Shown: positions 1-9,339 of the stretch, piece after piece
Layout: each line of letters opens with the position of its first letter
How positions within the stretch are numbered: position 1 is the stretch's first letter
NCBI GenBank assembly: GCA_001800975.1
Contig: MGWK01000026.1
Coordinates: 1 to 64,000, forward strand
DNA length: 64,000 nt
DNA from: Flavobacteria bacterium RIFCSPLOWO2_12_FULL_35_11
Lineage (GTDB): Bacteria; Bacteroidota; Bacteroidia; Flavobacteriales; Flavobacteriaceae
Reading direction: 5' to 3'
Position numbers and translations under genes: made by a program
Notes under the pieces: model-generated
Databases searched by the model: none
The model's input: the letters and a program-made list of their open reading frames with translations, nothing else
What the model was told of the DNA's origin: nothing

Positions 1-4
1 GGAA

Positions 5-34
5 ACAGGAAGTTTCGGCTTCCTGTTTTTTTTT
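5..34 (+). terminator. Rho-independent terminator
   Basis: An 8-bp stem (ACAGGAAG / CTTCCTGT) with a 6-nt loop is followed directly by a run of eight or more T. It would end a gene lying before the window. Confidence 0.75.
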
Positions 35-82
35 AAATATAATATTAAACTTTCTTGGATCCCAAAAATTTACCTTGGCTGA

Positions 83-358
83 ATTTGTTCAAACCAAAAA
101 ACAAATAGTTATTTAAAAGAAATTGTTGAGGCTTGTGGAATACACAAACATATAACATTTCATGTAGCCAGACATACTTTTGCAACTACAGTAATGCTTT
201 CCAATGGTGTACCAATAGAAACAGTTTCCAAACTTTTAGGACACACAAAATTATCTACAACTCAAATATATGCAAGAGTTGTTGAATCGAAAATAAGTGA
301 GGATATTGGTAACCTTCTGATGCGGTTTAAGGAAAAAGAAGAAATTAAAACGGCTTAG
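83..358 (+). pseudogene. 3' remnant of a tyrosine recombinase / integrase
   Basis: The frame ending at the TAG at 356-358 encodes the C-terminal part of a phage-type (tyrosine) integrase. It shows the H-x-x-R-H box (HVARHTFAT, from 161), the LLGHT box, and the catalytic tyrosine in QIYARV (Tyr codon 269-271), then a short charged tail as in Bacteroidetes conjugative-element integrases. The frame is closed by a TGA at 80-82 and there is no start or N-terminal domain. A full enzyme has about 400 residues and only about 90 are left, so it is a dead fragment. It implies that a mobile element once carried or flanked the island to its right. Confidence 0.75.
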
Positions 359-689
359 TATAATAAAAAAGAATATCCGATATCTCCCTTGATTAAAACT
401 GAAGTAAGTGAGACTTTGCATTATAGATTGTTTGCAATAAATTAGCTAATCGTTAAAATTTAATGAGTTCAATTAATGTTGCTTTTAAAGCTTTTTGTTT
501 GCAAACAAATTAAAATTTTTCAATAGAAATATTTGCTTTATATATAGTTTTTAATGGAAAATGGATTTTTTTAGTATTTTAAAATCAAATATTATTAAGA
601 CTATAGACTAGAATATTTTTTCTATTTTAACAACTAAGTTTTTTACCTTCATTTACATTCTTTTAAATGTAATTCAAAAGCAGATTTTA
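359..689. other. Intergenic, no gene seen
   Basis: AT-rich spacer between the integrase remnant and the XRE gene. I see no ORF with coding character, no tRNA and no clear repeat. Confidence 0.5.
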
Positions 690-908
690 TCATTCAAAGA
701 ATAAATTCACTTTTACACCAATAGCTTTTGAAATTTTCAACAAAGTAAGAGAAGTTACATTCTGCCTTCCATTTTCTATACTTGATAGATTAGATTTTTC
801 CATTTTAATAATGGAACAAAGATCTAATTGGCTAAAACCTTTATCTTTTCTTTGTTTAGCGATATTAAAGCCAACTCTTTTTAGGAATTTTTTCTCTTCT
901 TCATTCAT
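690..908 (-). CDS. Small XRE-family HTH repressor
   Basis: A 72-residue protein consisting almost entirely of one XRE/Cro-C1 helix-turn-helix domain (about residues 10-66). The HTH core has the pattern SQLDLCSIIKMEKSNLSSIENG and the usual final helix LLKISKAIGV. It is probably a DNA-binding repressor. It is transcribed away from the HEPN genes, and the space between them holds a perfect 32-bp palindrome (938-969), the expected kind of site for a homodimeric XRE protein. I infer auto-repression and repression of the HEPN operon. Similar single-domain XRE proteins serve as antitoxins or immunity regulators on mobile elements. Confidence 0.8.
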   Translation of the reverse strand: MNEEEKKFLKRVGFNIAKQRKDKGFSQLDLCSIIKMEKSNLSSIENGRQNVTSLTLLKISKAIGVKVNLFFE

Positions 909-937
909 ATAAAGTTCAATTTCTATAAAAAAACAAC

Positions 938-969
938 ATCAAAGGTTATGATATATCATAACCTTTGAT
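938..969. promoter_or_regulatory. Perfect 32-bp palindrome, probable XRE operator
   Basis: The half-site ATCAAAGGTTATGATA (938-953) is followed without a spacer by its exact reverse complement (954-969). It lies 30 bp from the XRE start codon and 57 bp from the HEPN start codon, in a divergent promoter region. There is no T-run, so it is not a terminator. A two-fold symmetric repressor operator is the simplest reading. Confidence 0.65.
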
Positions 970-1026
970 TAACTTTGACTAAATCAATGTTTTAAAAATA
1001 AGTTAAATCATCATAATAGTAAAACT

Positions 1027-2280
1027 ATGGAAGCAAAAATCACCCTACCAGACCAAGTAAAAGACCCGGAAATCATTAAAGAGCTCATATCAAAGTTGGT
1101 TACCATGGTAAATGTCAATCAGATTTATATGAGCCCGGGAGAAAAAGAACATGCCTTTACCTATCGATTTACCATAATTATTGAAGACATGGCAAAACGA
1201 TTTAAAGAACGTGTCAGAGAAATTCTGAATGATTTATTCGAAAAACATCCGTCGTTTTATGTCCGTTTCTTTACCCTTCATCAAGTAGTTCACGAAACAA
1301 CTCTTGGCAACACCTTTTTTCTGAATAATTGTTCCGAAGAAACGCTCATTTATTACCATAACACATATAACAAGACCTGGCTTTTTCAAAAGGTCGATTT
1401 ATCGGCAGTTCTTGAGACTGCAAACCATCATTTTTTAATGGAAAAGCAGCGGATTATCTCTTTTAAAAAAGGGGCAGCTCTATTTTTAGAAGAAAAGAAT
1501 TATGCACTGGCAGCTTTTATGCTCCATCAAACCATAGAACTCAGTTTTACCACCCTAGAAAGGTTTTTGGTGGGCGTAAGTTTTACGGAACATACGATAA
1601 GTGGCCATCAAGCATATTTAGGACAGGTCATAAAAGACCTTGGGAAGGTATTTCCAAAGAAAAATGAGAACCAAATACAGCTTTTAAATAAGCTGAATAC
1701 CGCCTATGTAAAAAGTAGGTATGCCCTTAATTACAACATAGGAAATAAGCAAGTACATAAAATAAATGAAAAAGCCGAAGAACTAATTTGTAAGCTAACG
1801 TTTTATTTTGAATCAGAAATACTCAAATGTGAAACATCACTTGAAAAGCTTTCTCACAATGAAACAAAAGAAGACCTGCCCATTAGCACAGAAAAAGAAA
1901 ACAGTATAAACGATATAAAGAATATAGATGATACAGAGCCAACAACTTTGGAGAAGATAAAAGAATTAAGCAAACAGAATTTTAAAACGCTTACCCCAAT
2001 AGGCGGCATCCAAGAAGGTTATTATTTGAATTATGCCCGGGTTTATGATTATATGGAATTGTTCTGCACATTAAGATCGACCCTTAATGTATGTATCCTC
2101 GCCTTAAGCGAACAGTTGGATTGTACCCTAGATATTACACATAAGGAAACAGACGTAAAAAATGTATTGGAGTTCGCCAAAAATCTAATCCCTTTTGAAG
2201 AAAGCAATTATCTGGATGAAATGCGAAAACTCATTTTGTCAACTGAAGAGGCTACATTTTATCCAAAAAAAGAAAAATAA
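1027..2280 (+). CDS. HEPN-domain protein with degenerate nucleotidyltransferase-like N-terminus
   Basis: 417 residues in three parts. Residues 1-135 have the alternating strand/helix look of a minimal nucleotidyltransferase domain, but no GS...DxD metal motif is visible. Residues about 140-265 are a helical HEPN domain (FKKGAALFLEEKNYALAAFMLHQ; later KSRYALNYNI). Residues about 340-412 form a small helical domain that recurs as the whole of the next gene. The HEPN RNase signature R-x4-6-H is not intact: R231 is followed five residues later by Asn237 instead of His. The protein may therefore be a non-catalytic HEPN. It is first in a probable three-gene operon (gaps of 20 and 31 bp) controlled by the palindrome upstream. 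Related proteins are common beside Bacteroidetes mobile elements; their function is unproven. Confidence 0.7.
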   Translation: MEAKITLPDQVKDPEIIKELISKLVTMVNVNQIYMSPGEKEHAFTYRFTIIIEDMAKRFKERVREILNDLFEKHPSFYVRFFTLHQVVHETTLGNTFFLNNCSEETLIYYHNTYNKTWLFQKVDLSAVLETANHHFLMEKQRIISFKKGAALFLEEKNYALAAFMLHQTIELSFTTLERFLVGVSFTEHTISGHQAYLGQVIKDLGKVFPKKNENQIQLLNKLNTAYVKSRYALNYNIGNKQVHKINEKAEELICKLTFYFESEILKCETSLEKLSHNETKEDLPISTEKENSINDIKNIDDTEPTTLEKIKELSKQNFKTLTPIGGIQEGYYLNYARVYDYMELFCTLRSTLNVCILALSEQLDCTLDITHKETDVKNVLEFAKNLIPFEESNYLDEMRKLILSTEEATFYPKKEK

Positions 2281-2300
2281 TAATATCTAATCAGACTACT

Positions 2301-2645
2301 ATGGAAACCAAAGACACTATTAATAAGACAGACAAAGAAAAACTGGAAGCGGTAATTCAACTCTTAAATCCAAGAAAGCGCAGAAACCTTAAACGAGAAA
2401 ATAGTGAGTTGATGCAGGAAGTTACCTTTGAAGTAACAGACAATGGAGAGTTGCGCTATATCATCTCTTGCCTTTTAAGAGTATGTATTTTGGCTTTGGA
2501 AGGGGATAGTGACTTTTCATCCCCAAGACTCGCCAATTGCTCAAAAGATTTGACAATAGCTACGATATTGGATTTAGTGGACAGTATTCAACCCGATGAA
2601 CAATTAGTGAGTTATGATGCCATTGAAAAACTGTTATTGCCCTAG
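2301..2645 (+). CDS. Small protein homologous to the C-terminal domain of the preceding HEPN protein
   Basis: 114 residues. The second half (LRYIISCLLRVCILALEG ... LLLP) lines up with the last 75 residues of the upstream protein (YMELFCTLRSTLNVCILALS ... RKLIL), including a shared VCILAL core and a similar acidic tail. This is a stand-alone copy of that domain, probably arisen by duplication. The N-terminal 45 residues are basic and charged. No catalytic motif is seen. A partner or regulator of the HEPN proteins is a guess from position only. Confidence 0.6.
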   Translation: METKDTINKTDKEKLEAVIQLLNPRKRRNLKRENSELMQEVTFEVTDNGELRYIISCLLRVCILALEGDSDFSSPRLANCSKDLTIATILDLVDSIQPDEQLVSYDAIEKLLLP

Positions 2646-2676
2646 CAAACAATTCAAACTGACCTAATAACTTAAT

Positions 2677-3564
2677 ATGTACTTTATGACACATAAAACC
2701 AAAATTTCGACCCATTTTCCTTATAAGAAGGAACTTTTAGAGCAAATTAAAAAGGTTTTGCCCTTACATTCTGTATATGTCATCAGTGTTTATAAAGAAA
2801 CAAAGAAGCAGGAAATTTTTTTATCACCACCATGCATAAATCCGGAAAAGTTTATAACCTATACGCTACTTATCATTAGCCATAAACCCATTTCAATAAA
2901 TCTAGGGGAATTTATTTATGACTTGTATAACAACATGCAGCAACAATGCAAAGTATATCCTATTGTCTATTCCTTATCTGATGTTTTGGCAAAACTGGAT
3001 TATGGGAATGCTTATTTGAACCGGATTGTCACCCAAACAAAATGTTTGTATCAGGAAAATGATGCGCTAGCTAAGTTCAGTGGTTTTCGCGTATGTTTTC
3101 ATAAAAGTATTTATGAGCAAATTCAAACGGAATGGAACTGCCGAATGGAACGAGCCAATTACCTGCTATCCATAATAGACACAAATGACATTGAAGAAGA
3201 CCCCACTTCCAAACTGGCTGTTATGCACGACGCTTTAGAACAAATCTGTGCGGCGCTGTTGTATATCTTTTGGGAATTTAAACCGCATTACTATTCTTTG
3301 CCTTATTTATTGCATTTATGCAGCCACTTTACCCAATTGCCACAAACGGTTTTTCCCAAAAAGGCATTTAAATCACAGCGTATGTTTTATATACTGTGTA
3401 ATGCGCACCAGCAAATGCGGGAAAGCCAAAATGAATTATCTGTTATGGATGCGGATAAAGCATATAAACTAAGTGAACGGTTTTACCGCAAAGCCAACAA
3501 CCTAGGGATAAAACAACTGGAACATCTTAAAGAACTCCATTATCAGTCCACTAATTTGCAGTAA
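2677..3564 (+). CDS. Second HEPN/nucleotidyltransferase-like protein
   Basis: 295 residues, a divergent paralogue of the protein at 1027. The N-terminal part has the same order of strands (YTLLIISH... resembles YRFTIIIED...), followed by a helix-rich region (about residues 150-280) where a HEPN domain would sit. It lacks the extra C-terminal domain, which here is the separate gene at 2301. I cannot find an intact R-x4-6-H motif. A second ATG nine bases downstream (MTHKTK) could be the true start. It is last in the HEPN operon and is followed by inverted repeats. Confidence 0.6.
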   Translation: MYFMTHKTKISTHFPYKKELLEQIKKVLPLHSVYVISVYKETKKQEIFLSPPCINPEKFITYTLLIISHKPISINLGEFIYDLYNNMQQQCKVYPIVYSLSDVLAKLDYGNAYLNRIVTQTKCLYQENDALAKFSGFRVCFHKSIYEQIQTEWNCRMERANYLLSIIDTNDIEEDPTSKLAVMHDALEQICAALLYIFWEFKPHYYSLPYLLHLCSHFTQLPQTVFPKKAFKSQRMFYILCNAHQQMRESQNELSVMDADKAYKLSERFYRKANNLGIKQLEHLKELHYQSTNLQ

Positions 3565-3599
3565 GTTTTAAAATCGGAATATCATAAAGAAGAAATCCG

Positions 3600-3659
3600 T
3601 TTTTAAACTTTTGGATTTAGAGGCTGGTATTTGCGGCTGAGAATCCGAAAGTTTAAAAA
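3600..3659. repeat. Inverted repeat after the HEPN operon
   Basis: TTTTTAAACTTTTGGATT (3600-3617) faces AATCCGAAAGTTTAAAAA (3642-3659) with one mismatch in 18 bp. It could act as a terminator-like hairpin or mark an element boundary. Confidence 0.5.
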
Positions 3660-3762
3660 TGAACCAAGCTCGCCCTAAGCGAGTGCGGTAGTTTTTACGT
3701 AACTTTTAGGCTAAAATTTAAGCTGACAAATCCCCCCAAATAAAGCCCTATTTTAAGATTTC

Positions 3763-3829
3763 CGTGATTTTTTACGAAAAAAAGCCTTGATTCTATTGGG
3801 CTACGAAGTTTTTTTACGAAAAAATCACG
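3763..3829. repeat. Long A/T-rich inverted repeat
   Basis: Arms 3763-3783 and 3809-3829 (21 nt each, both containing TTTTTTACGAAAAAA with a GTGAT/ATCAC end) are reverse complements except for the central ACG/CGT triplet. The spacer is 25 nt. It lies in a gene-free 730-bp stretch. Confidence 0.5.
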
Positions 3830-4164
3830 AAAATATAAATTTCATGTATTTTATAAGTAATTGATTTGTAATAAATTATGAATAAGTAACATCGCGCAGC
3901 GTGTTACCCTCTTGCTTTTCCCCCTTAGTTTTACAATCACGCTTATATAGAGAATTTTTTATGATAGTAAGTACTTGTAATTAGTAACTTTATATCGGGG
4001 GAAAACTCATAATACTCAATAATTATTAACAATAATTTTGTCAATGAGGTAGGATAATTACATTTTTTTTAACATTTTATCATTAAAAAAGTATTTTCAA
4101 AAGTTATTGTTCATGTAGAATTTAGAATTGTTAACATAGAATTATACATCAAGATATGTAGTCC

Positions 4165-4183
4165 ATTGTTTTGTGAAAACAAT
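4165..4183. promoter_or_regulatory. Candidate operator of the restriction operon
   Basis: A perfect 8-bp inverted repeat, ATTGTTTT-GTG-AAAACAAT, lies 115 bp before the XRE gene that heads the operon. Two related ATTGTTCAT words lie at about 4105 and 4205. Binding by the XRE protein is inferred. Confidence 0.3.
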
Positions 4184-4298
4184 AAATCTTTAAATGAAAA
4201 CATCATTGTTCATAAAAATTTAAGAATTTATTTTGTAATCTTTAATAAAATGACCAATTTAGTCAGGTCAAATTAATTCAGTTTAAATTCTAAAGAAG

Positions 4299-4616
4299 AT
4301 GGAAATTAATAAATCAATAGGTCAGATAATTAGAGATTTTAGAGAGCATAAGGAATTACTTGTGAGACAAGTTGCTGCTTTATTAGAAGTTGATCCATCG
4401 CTACTAAGTAAAATTGAAAGAGGAGACAAAAGACCTACGAGGGAGCAGATAAGATTATTAGCTAAAATTTTAGAAATAGATGAAAAGGAACTAACGATTG
4501 CTTATTTGAGTGATCGACTTGTATATGAAGTGAGGGATGAAAATTTTGCAATGGAAGCTATTAAAGTAGCAGAACAAAAAATCGAATATTTAAAAAGATC
4601 AAATACGGTAGTTTAA
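4299..4616 (+). CDS. XRE-family controller protein of the restriction operon
   Basis: 105 residues: an N-terminal XRE HTH domain (about 8-62; LVRQVAALLEVDPSLLSKIERG) and a charged helical C-terminal extension that may dimerise. Genes of this type placed first in restriction-modification operons act as controller (C) proteins that delay nuclease expression. Only 3 bp separate it from the nuclease/methyltransferase gene, so it is surely co-transcribed. Its target may be the inverted repeat at 4165-4183. Confidence 0.75.
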   Translation: MEINKSIGQIIRDFREHKELLVRQVAALLEVDPSLLSKIERGDKRPTREQIRLLAKILEIDEKELTIAYLSDRLVYEVRDENFAMEAIKVAEQKIEYLKRSNTVV

Positions 4617-4619
4617 GGA

Positions 4620-7600
4620 ATGGCATTTAAAGTAGCAAAAACGAAAGAGGAAGGATTAGCCCAGTTAAAGGAGCTTGTCGGTGCATTTGAAAAAGGCATA
4701 AAAACATTCAGAGATTCAAAGTACAATGAAACTCAACTTAGGAATGACTTTGTGGATTCATTACTTATGTCATTCGGATGGGATGTTGATAATGAAGCTG
4801 GAAAAAATCAATTCCTTCGTGATGTAATCCAGGAAGAATCAATTGAAGTTGAGGATGAAAAATCAAAAAAGAATCCGGATTATACATTAAGAGTACAGGG
4901 ATTGAGAAAACTCTTTGTTGAGGCAAAGAAACCCTATGTTGATATTACCAAATCTGCTAAAGCAGCATTTCAAACAAGGCGTTATGGTTGGAATGCAAAT
5001 CTTGGTATTTCTGTTTTAACGAATTTTGATAAGCTTATAATTTATGATTGTAGGCATAAGCCAAATGCGAATGAGGATGAAAGAATAGCACGAATTTCAG
5101 TGTTTGAGTTTTCCAATTACGTAGAAGCTTTTGATGAAATTTATGATTTAATATCTTTTGAATCAGCTTCTAATGGTACGTTGGATGATTTATTTTCCAT
5201 TTATGAAAGAGTAGGCCAGACTTTTGATGATTATTTTCTTGAACAGATTGAAAGTTGGAGGGAAAGGCTTGCCCTTTCTGCTGTTCAACGTAATGAACGT
5301 CTGGGTAGTGAGGATATTAATTTCTTAATTCAACGATTACTTAACCGAATTATTTTTCTTCGAATTTGTGAAGATAGAACAATTGAAAAGTTTGAAACTC
5401 TGAAAAACATTCAGAATTATGATGAATTAAAAACACTATTTAAACAGTCTGATAAAAAATACAATTCTGGACTATTTGATTTTATTGAGGATAACTTATC
5501 GCTTAATATTCAAATTGATTCGGAAGTGCTTATTGAAATATTTAATGAATTATATTATCCGTTAAGCCCTTATGATTTTATTGTTGTTGACCCAACAATT
5601 TTAAGTCAGATATATGAAAAATTCCTTGGAAGCCATGTTGTGCTTGATGAAGGCAGACAACTTTCAATTGTTTCTGAACCAGAAGTTGTAGCTTCTAATG
5701 GAGTGGTTCCAACACCTAAAATCATTGTTGAACAAATTGTCAAAGAAACTCTAACTCCATTAGTTAGTGGAAAAAACTCTGGTGAACTAGCCCTCTTGAA
5801 GATAGCTGATATTTGCTGTGGATCAGGTACTTTTTTAATTTCAATTTATGACTTTCTACTAAAAGCAACTATTGAACGATCTATTGAAGAAGGAATTACT
5901 GACGTAGAATTAATATACGAAATAGCAGAAAACACCTACGGTCTTACACTAAAGGCTAAAAGAAATGTAATAGAACAAAGTATATATGGCGTAGATATTA
6001 ATCCTTATGCTACTGAAGTAACTGAATTCAGTCTTTTGCTGAAGTTATTAGAAGGAGAGAGTGGAGCTTCGATAGACCATTTCATTGGACAGTATGCTAC
6101 TAAAGTTCTCCCCAGTTTGCATAATAATATCAAATGTGGTAATTCATTGGTTGATGATAAGTTCTTTGAATTTATGCCAGAAGCGATTGAAAATGACTTG
6201 GTACTGTATAGAGTAAAGCCATTTGACTGGAATTTAGAATTTCCTTTTCTTAATGATACAAATGGGTTTGATGCAATCGTAGGAAACCCTCCTTATGTTC
6301 GAATTCAGAATTTGGTTAAGTATTCTCCTGAAGAAGTTAAGTATTATCAAAATGATTTATCAGGATTTGCTGTTGCAAAAAAAGAAACAATAGATAAATA
6401 TTACGTATTTATTCAAAGAGCTATTGGATTATTAAATCCAACCGGATTCTTGGGATACATAGTACCTAACAAATTCTTCATTATTAAAGGAGGAAAAGCG
6501 TTACGAAAGTTCATTTCTGAATCGTGCAGCTTTTCTAAGATTATTCACTTTGGAGTAACTCAAGTTTTTCCAGATAGATCTACTTATACAGCGATATTAA
6601 TTCTTCAAAAAGAGGATCGAGATACGTTTAAGTTTAAAAGAATTAAAAAGATCACTCCAGACATATTGGGAACAGGAGATGGATATTTGGAATATGAAAA
6701 GAACGATTTCACAAATGAACCATGGGTGTTCTTGTCTCCGGGAACCAAGGCTATTTTCGATAAACTCAATTCAGGTCATGTACAACCATTAAAATCGCTT
6801 GCGGATATTTGTGTAGGCTTACAAACAAGTAAAGATCCTGTCTATATATTTACTCCTGAAGGAGAAACAGAGAACACCTTTATTTTGAACTCGAACGGAG
6901 AAATAAAAGAAATCGAAAAAGGAATCTGTTTGCCATGTGTTTATGATTTGTCTTTTGGGTTATTTGATACTATTAATCCGAATGCTCAGATGATATTTCC
7001 TTATGTGATTGAAAATGGAAAAGCCGAAGTCATCAGTGAAGATGATTTCATCCAAAATTATCCACTTTGTTGGGATTATCTGAATGAACACAGAGACGAG
7101 TTGGAAAAGAGAAGCATAAATGGCAAAGATCCAAAATGGTATCAATTTGGAAGATCTCAAAGTTTAACCCGGTTTCATGATTCTTCAAAATTAATCTGGC
7201 ACGTACTTTCTACTAAACCATCTTATGTTTTGGACGAATTGAATATTCAGTTCACTGGAGGAGGAAATGGCCCTTATTATTCTCTAGTGAACAATTCAAA
7301 TTATTCAATTCTATATTTTATGGGGATTTTATCACATCCATTATTTGAAAATATGGTAAAAGCAGGGGCAAGTGAATTTAGAGGAGCTTACTATTCACAT
7401 GGTAAACAATTTATTGAGAACATACCAATAAAAATAATTGATGAACAGAACTTAGAAGAGGTTAATTCTTATAAAAACATCATTAAATCTGTGAAAGGAT
7501 TAATCGCTGCGAAAAACCAATACAATGAAACATATGGGGCAAGAAGAGTAATTCTGCAACGTAAGTTAGATATATTAAATAATACTCTCATTGAATCAGT

Positions 7601-7688
7601 GAATAAACTCTACAGCATAAGTTCTGATGAATTTACTACTGTACTTCACGATGAAATGTTTACAAATGAATTAACTGCTGAAGAATAA
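4620..7688 (+). CDS. Type IIG (Eco57I-like) restriction-modification enzyme
   Basis: 1022 residues combining nuclease, N6-adenine methyltransferase and target recognition. The N-terminal nuclease has a PD-(D/E)xK site: D87 in NPDYTLR and E101-A-K103 in FVEAKKP. The methyltransferase has the AdoMet loop DICCGSGTF (about 397-405) and the catalytic NPPY (556-559). The C-terminal third looks like a TaqI-type specificity domain (GNGPYYS, QFIENIPI near its end). All parts are intact, so one polypeptide could cut and modify. The length fits type IIG/IIL enzymes. The next gene starts 2 bp after its stop. Confidence 0.85.
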   Translation: MAFKVAKTKEEGLAQLKELVGAFEKGIKTFRDSKYNETQLRNDFVDSLLMSFGWDVDNEAGKNQFLRDVIQEESIEVEDEKSKKNPDYTLRVQGLRKLFVEAKKPYVDITKSAKAAFQTRRYGWNANLGISVLTNFDKLIIYDCRHKPNANEDERIARISVFEFSNYVEAFDEIYDLISFESASNGTLDDLFSIYERVGQTFDDYFLEQIESWRERLALSAVQRNERLGSEDINFLIQRLLNRIIFLRICEDRTIEKFETLKNIQNYDELKTLFKQSDKKYNSGLFDFIEDNLSLNIQIDSEVLIEIFNELYYPLSPYDFIVVDPTILSQIYEKFLGSHVVLDEGRQLSIVSEPEVVASNGVVPTPKIIVEQIVKETLTPLVSGKNSGELALLKIADICCGSGTFLISIYDFLLKATIERSIEEGITDVELIYEIAENTYGLTLKAKRNVIEQSIYGVDINPYATEVTEFSLLLKLLEGESGASIDHFIGQYATKVLPSLHNNIKCGNSLVDDKFFEFMPEAIENDLVLYRVKPFDWNLEFPFLNDTNGFDAIVGNPPYVRIQNLVKYSPEEVKYYQNDLSGFAVAKKETIDKYYVFIQRAIGLLNPTGFLGYIVPNKFFIIKGGKALRKFISESCSFSKIIHFGVTQVFPDRSTYTAILILQKEDRDTFKFKRIKKITPDILGTGDGYLEYEKNDFTNEPWVFLSPGTKAIFDKLNSGHVQPLKSLADICVGLQTSKDPVYIFTPEGETENTFILNSNGEIKEIEKGICLPCVYDLSFGLFDTINPNAQMIFPYVIENGKAEVISEDDFIQNYPLCWDYLNEHRDELEKRSINGKDPKWYQFGRSQSLTRFHDSSKLIWHVLSTKPSYVLDELNIQFTGGGNGPYYSLVNNSNYSILYFMGILSHPLFENMVKAGASEFRGAYYSHGKQFIENIPIKIIDEQNLEEVNSYKNIIKSVKGLIAAKNQYNETYGARRVILQRKLDILNNTLIESVNKLYSISSDEFTTVLHDEMFTNELTAEE

Positions 7689-7690
7689 TT

Positions 7691-9334
7691 ATGGGACTTG
7701 TAAAAGAAAAATTAGACGCTCGGAAACTTAGAGGCGGTTACTATACTCCAAAAGAGATTGCTCGATTTTTATGTAAATGGGCTATAACTGAGAATACTCA
7801 AAAAATACTGGAACCAAGTTGTGGAGATGGCAATTTTGTTGAAGAGGCCATCCTTAGATTTAAAGAACTTGGAGTGGGTGAAGAAGGATTAAAAGGACGA
7901 ATTAAAGCGATTGAACTCAATGAGGAAGAGGCACTTAAGGCAAAATTTAGAGCTAAAGAATTGGGCGTGAATTCGACTACGGTAGTAAATTCAGATTTCT
8001 TTCAATATTTGAATTCAAACGGAGTTGATAAATATGATGCTGTTCTGGGTAATCCTCCATTTATACGATATCAAAGCTTTCCAGAAGAACATAGAGATTT
8101 GGCAATTTCTATGATGAGGGATTTAGGATTAAATCCAAATAAATTAACTAACATTTGGGTTCCTTTTTTGGTTATTTCTGCCTCTCTACTTAAGCCCAAT
8201 GGTAGGTTAGCCATGGTTATACCTGCTGAACTTTTTCAGGTAAAATATGCCGCCGAAACTCGTATTTTCCTATCTAATTTCTTTGATCGCATCACGATTG
8301 TAACATTCAAAAAACTTGTCTTTAAAAACATACAGCAAGAAGTTGTATTGATGCTTTGTGAAAAGAAAACAGCAAAGAGCAAAGGTATTCGAGTAATTGA
8401 ATGTGAAAACTTAGACGATTTAAATAAACTGAATTTCAAAGAAATAAACGGATCAAATGTAAAACCGATCGATCATTCATCTGAGAAATGGACAAAATAC
8501 TTTTTATCAGAGGAAGAAATTAATTTATTAAAACGACTAAAGAATGATAAAAGGGTTATTCCGTTTAGTGACATAATGGAAGTTGATGTTGGTTTAGTTA
8601 CAGGACGGAATGAGTTTTTTATGATGAATGAAAGCCAAGTAAAAGAATGGGGACTTGGAAAGCACACAATACCAGTTGTTAGCAAATCAAATCAATTAAA
8701 AGGAATTACTTTTTCCAAAAAAGATTTCAAAGAGAATTCAATAGCTGAACAGTCAATTCATTTATTCATGCCTCCCAATGTGAATTTTGAGGATCTACCA
8801 AAGGAATGCCAGAAGTATATTAAATATGGTGAATCAATGAATTTTCACACAGGTTATAAGTGTAGAATCAGAAAACGTTGGTATATCACACCATCATTGT
8901 GGTCTCCAAATGGTTTTGCTCTAAGACAAGTTGGAGATTATCCCAAATTAGCTATAAATGAAACAGGAGCAGCTTCAACAGATACAGTTCATAGAGTTCG
9001 ATTTAAAGAAAATACAGATAAACAACTAGCAACAATTTCGTTTTTAAACTCATTGAGTTTTGCGTTCTCTGAAATCACTGGCAGAAGTTATGGTGGAGGA
9101 GTTTTAACATTTGAGCCAACTGAAATTGAAGATATTAGAATGCCGATTTTAAAGAATATTTCTGTTGATTTTAAAAAAATAGACCAACTTATTAGGAACC
9201 GAGAAATTGAAAAGGTTTTGGATATTGTTGATGAAGAATTATTAATAAAGCAACATAAGTTTTCAAGAGAAGATGTAAACGCATTAAGAGGTATCTGGAG
9301 AAAAATGGCTAGTAGAAGGAATAATAGAAAATAA
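7691..9334 (+). CDS. Eco57I-like N6-adenine DNA methyltransferase
   Basis: 547 residues. It opens with the family motif RGGYYTPKEIARFL, then AdoMet motif I (EPSCGDGNF, 41-49) and catalytic motif IV NPPF (121-124), followed by a TaqI-like recognition domain (DVGLVTGRNEFF; SYGGGVLTFEP). No PD-(D/E)xK domain is visible, so it is a methylase only. In type IIG systems a second stand-alone methylase modifies the other strand of an asymmetric site. That is the likely role, but a separate specificity cannot be excluded. Confidence 0.85.
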   Translation: MGLVKEKLDARKLRGGYYTPKEIARFLCKWAITENTQKILEPSCGDGNFVEEAILRFKELGVGEEGLKGRIKAIELNEEEALKAKFRAKELGVNSTTVVNSDFFQYLNSNGVDKYDAVLGNPPFIRYQSFPEEHRDLAISMMRDLGLNPNKLTNIWVPFLVISASLLKPNGRLAMVIPAELFQVKYAAETRIFLSNFFDRITIVTFKKLVFKNIQQEVVLMLCEKKTAKSKGIRVIECENLDDLNKLNFKEINGSNVKPIDHSSEKWTKYFLSEEEINLLKRLKNDKRVIPFSDIMEVDVGLVTGRNEFFMMNESQVKEWGLGKHTIPVVSKSNQLKGITFSKKDFKENSIAEQSIHLFMPPNVNFEDLPKECQKYIKYGESMNFHTGYKCRIRKRWYITPSLWSPNGFALRQVGDYPKLAINETGAASTDTVHRVRFKENTDKQLATISFLNSLSFAFSEITGRSYGGGVLTFEPTEIEDIRMPILKNISVDFKKIDQLIRNREIEKVLDIVDEELLIKQHKFSREDVNALRGIWRKMASRRNNRK

Positions 9335-9339
9335 ATATA

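Larger units (their letters stand above)
3565..4298. other. Gene-free spacer with inverted repeats
   Basis: It holds the two inverted repeats listed separately and a GC-richer patch near 3890-3910 (CATCGCGCAGCGTGTTACC) that contrasts with its surroundings and resembles DNA seen beside mobilisation genes in Bacteroidetes elements (from memory). No credible gene is seen. The last 200 bp probably contain the promoter of the restriction operon. Confidence 0.4.
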
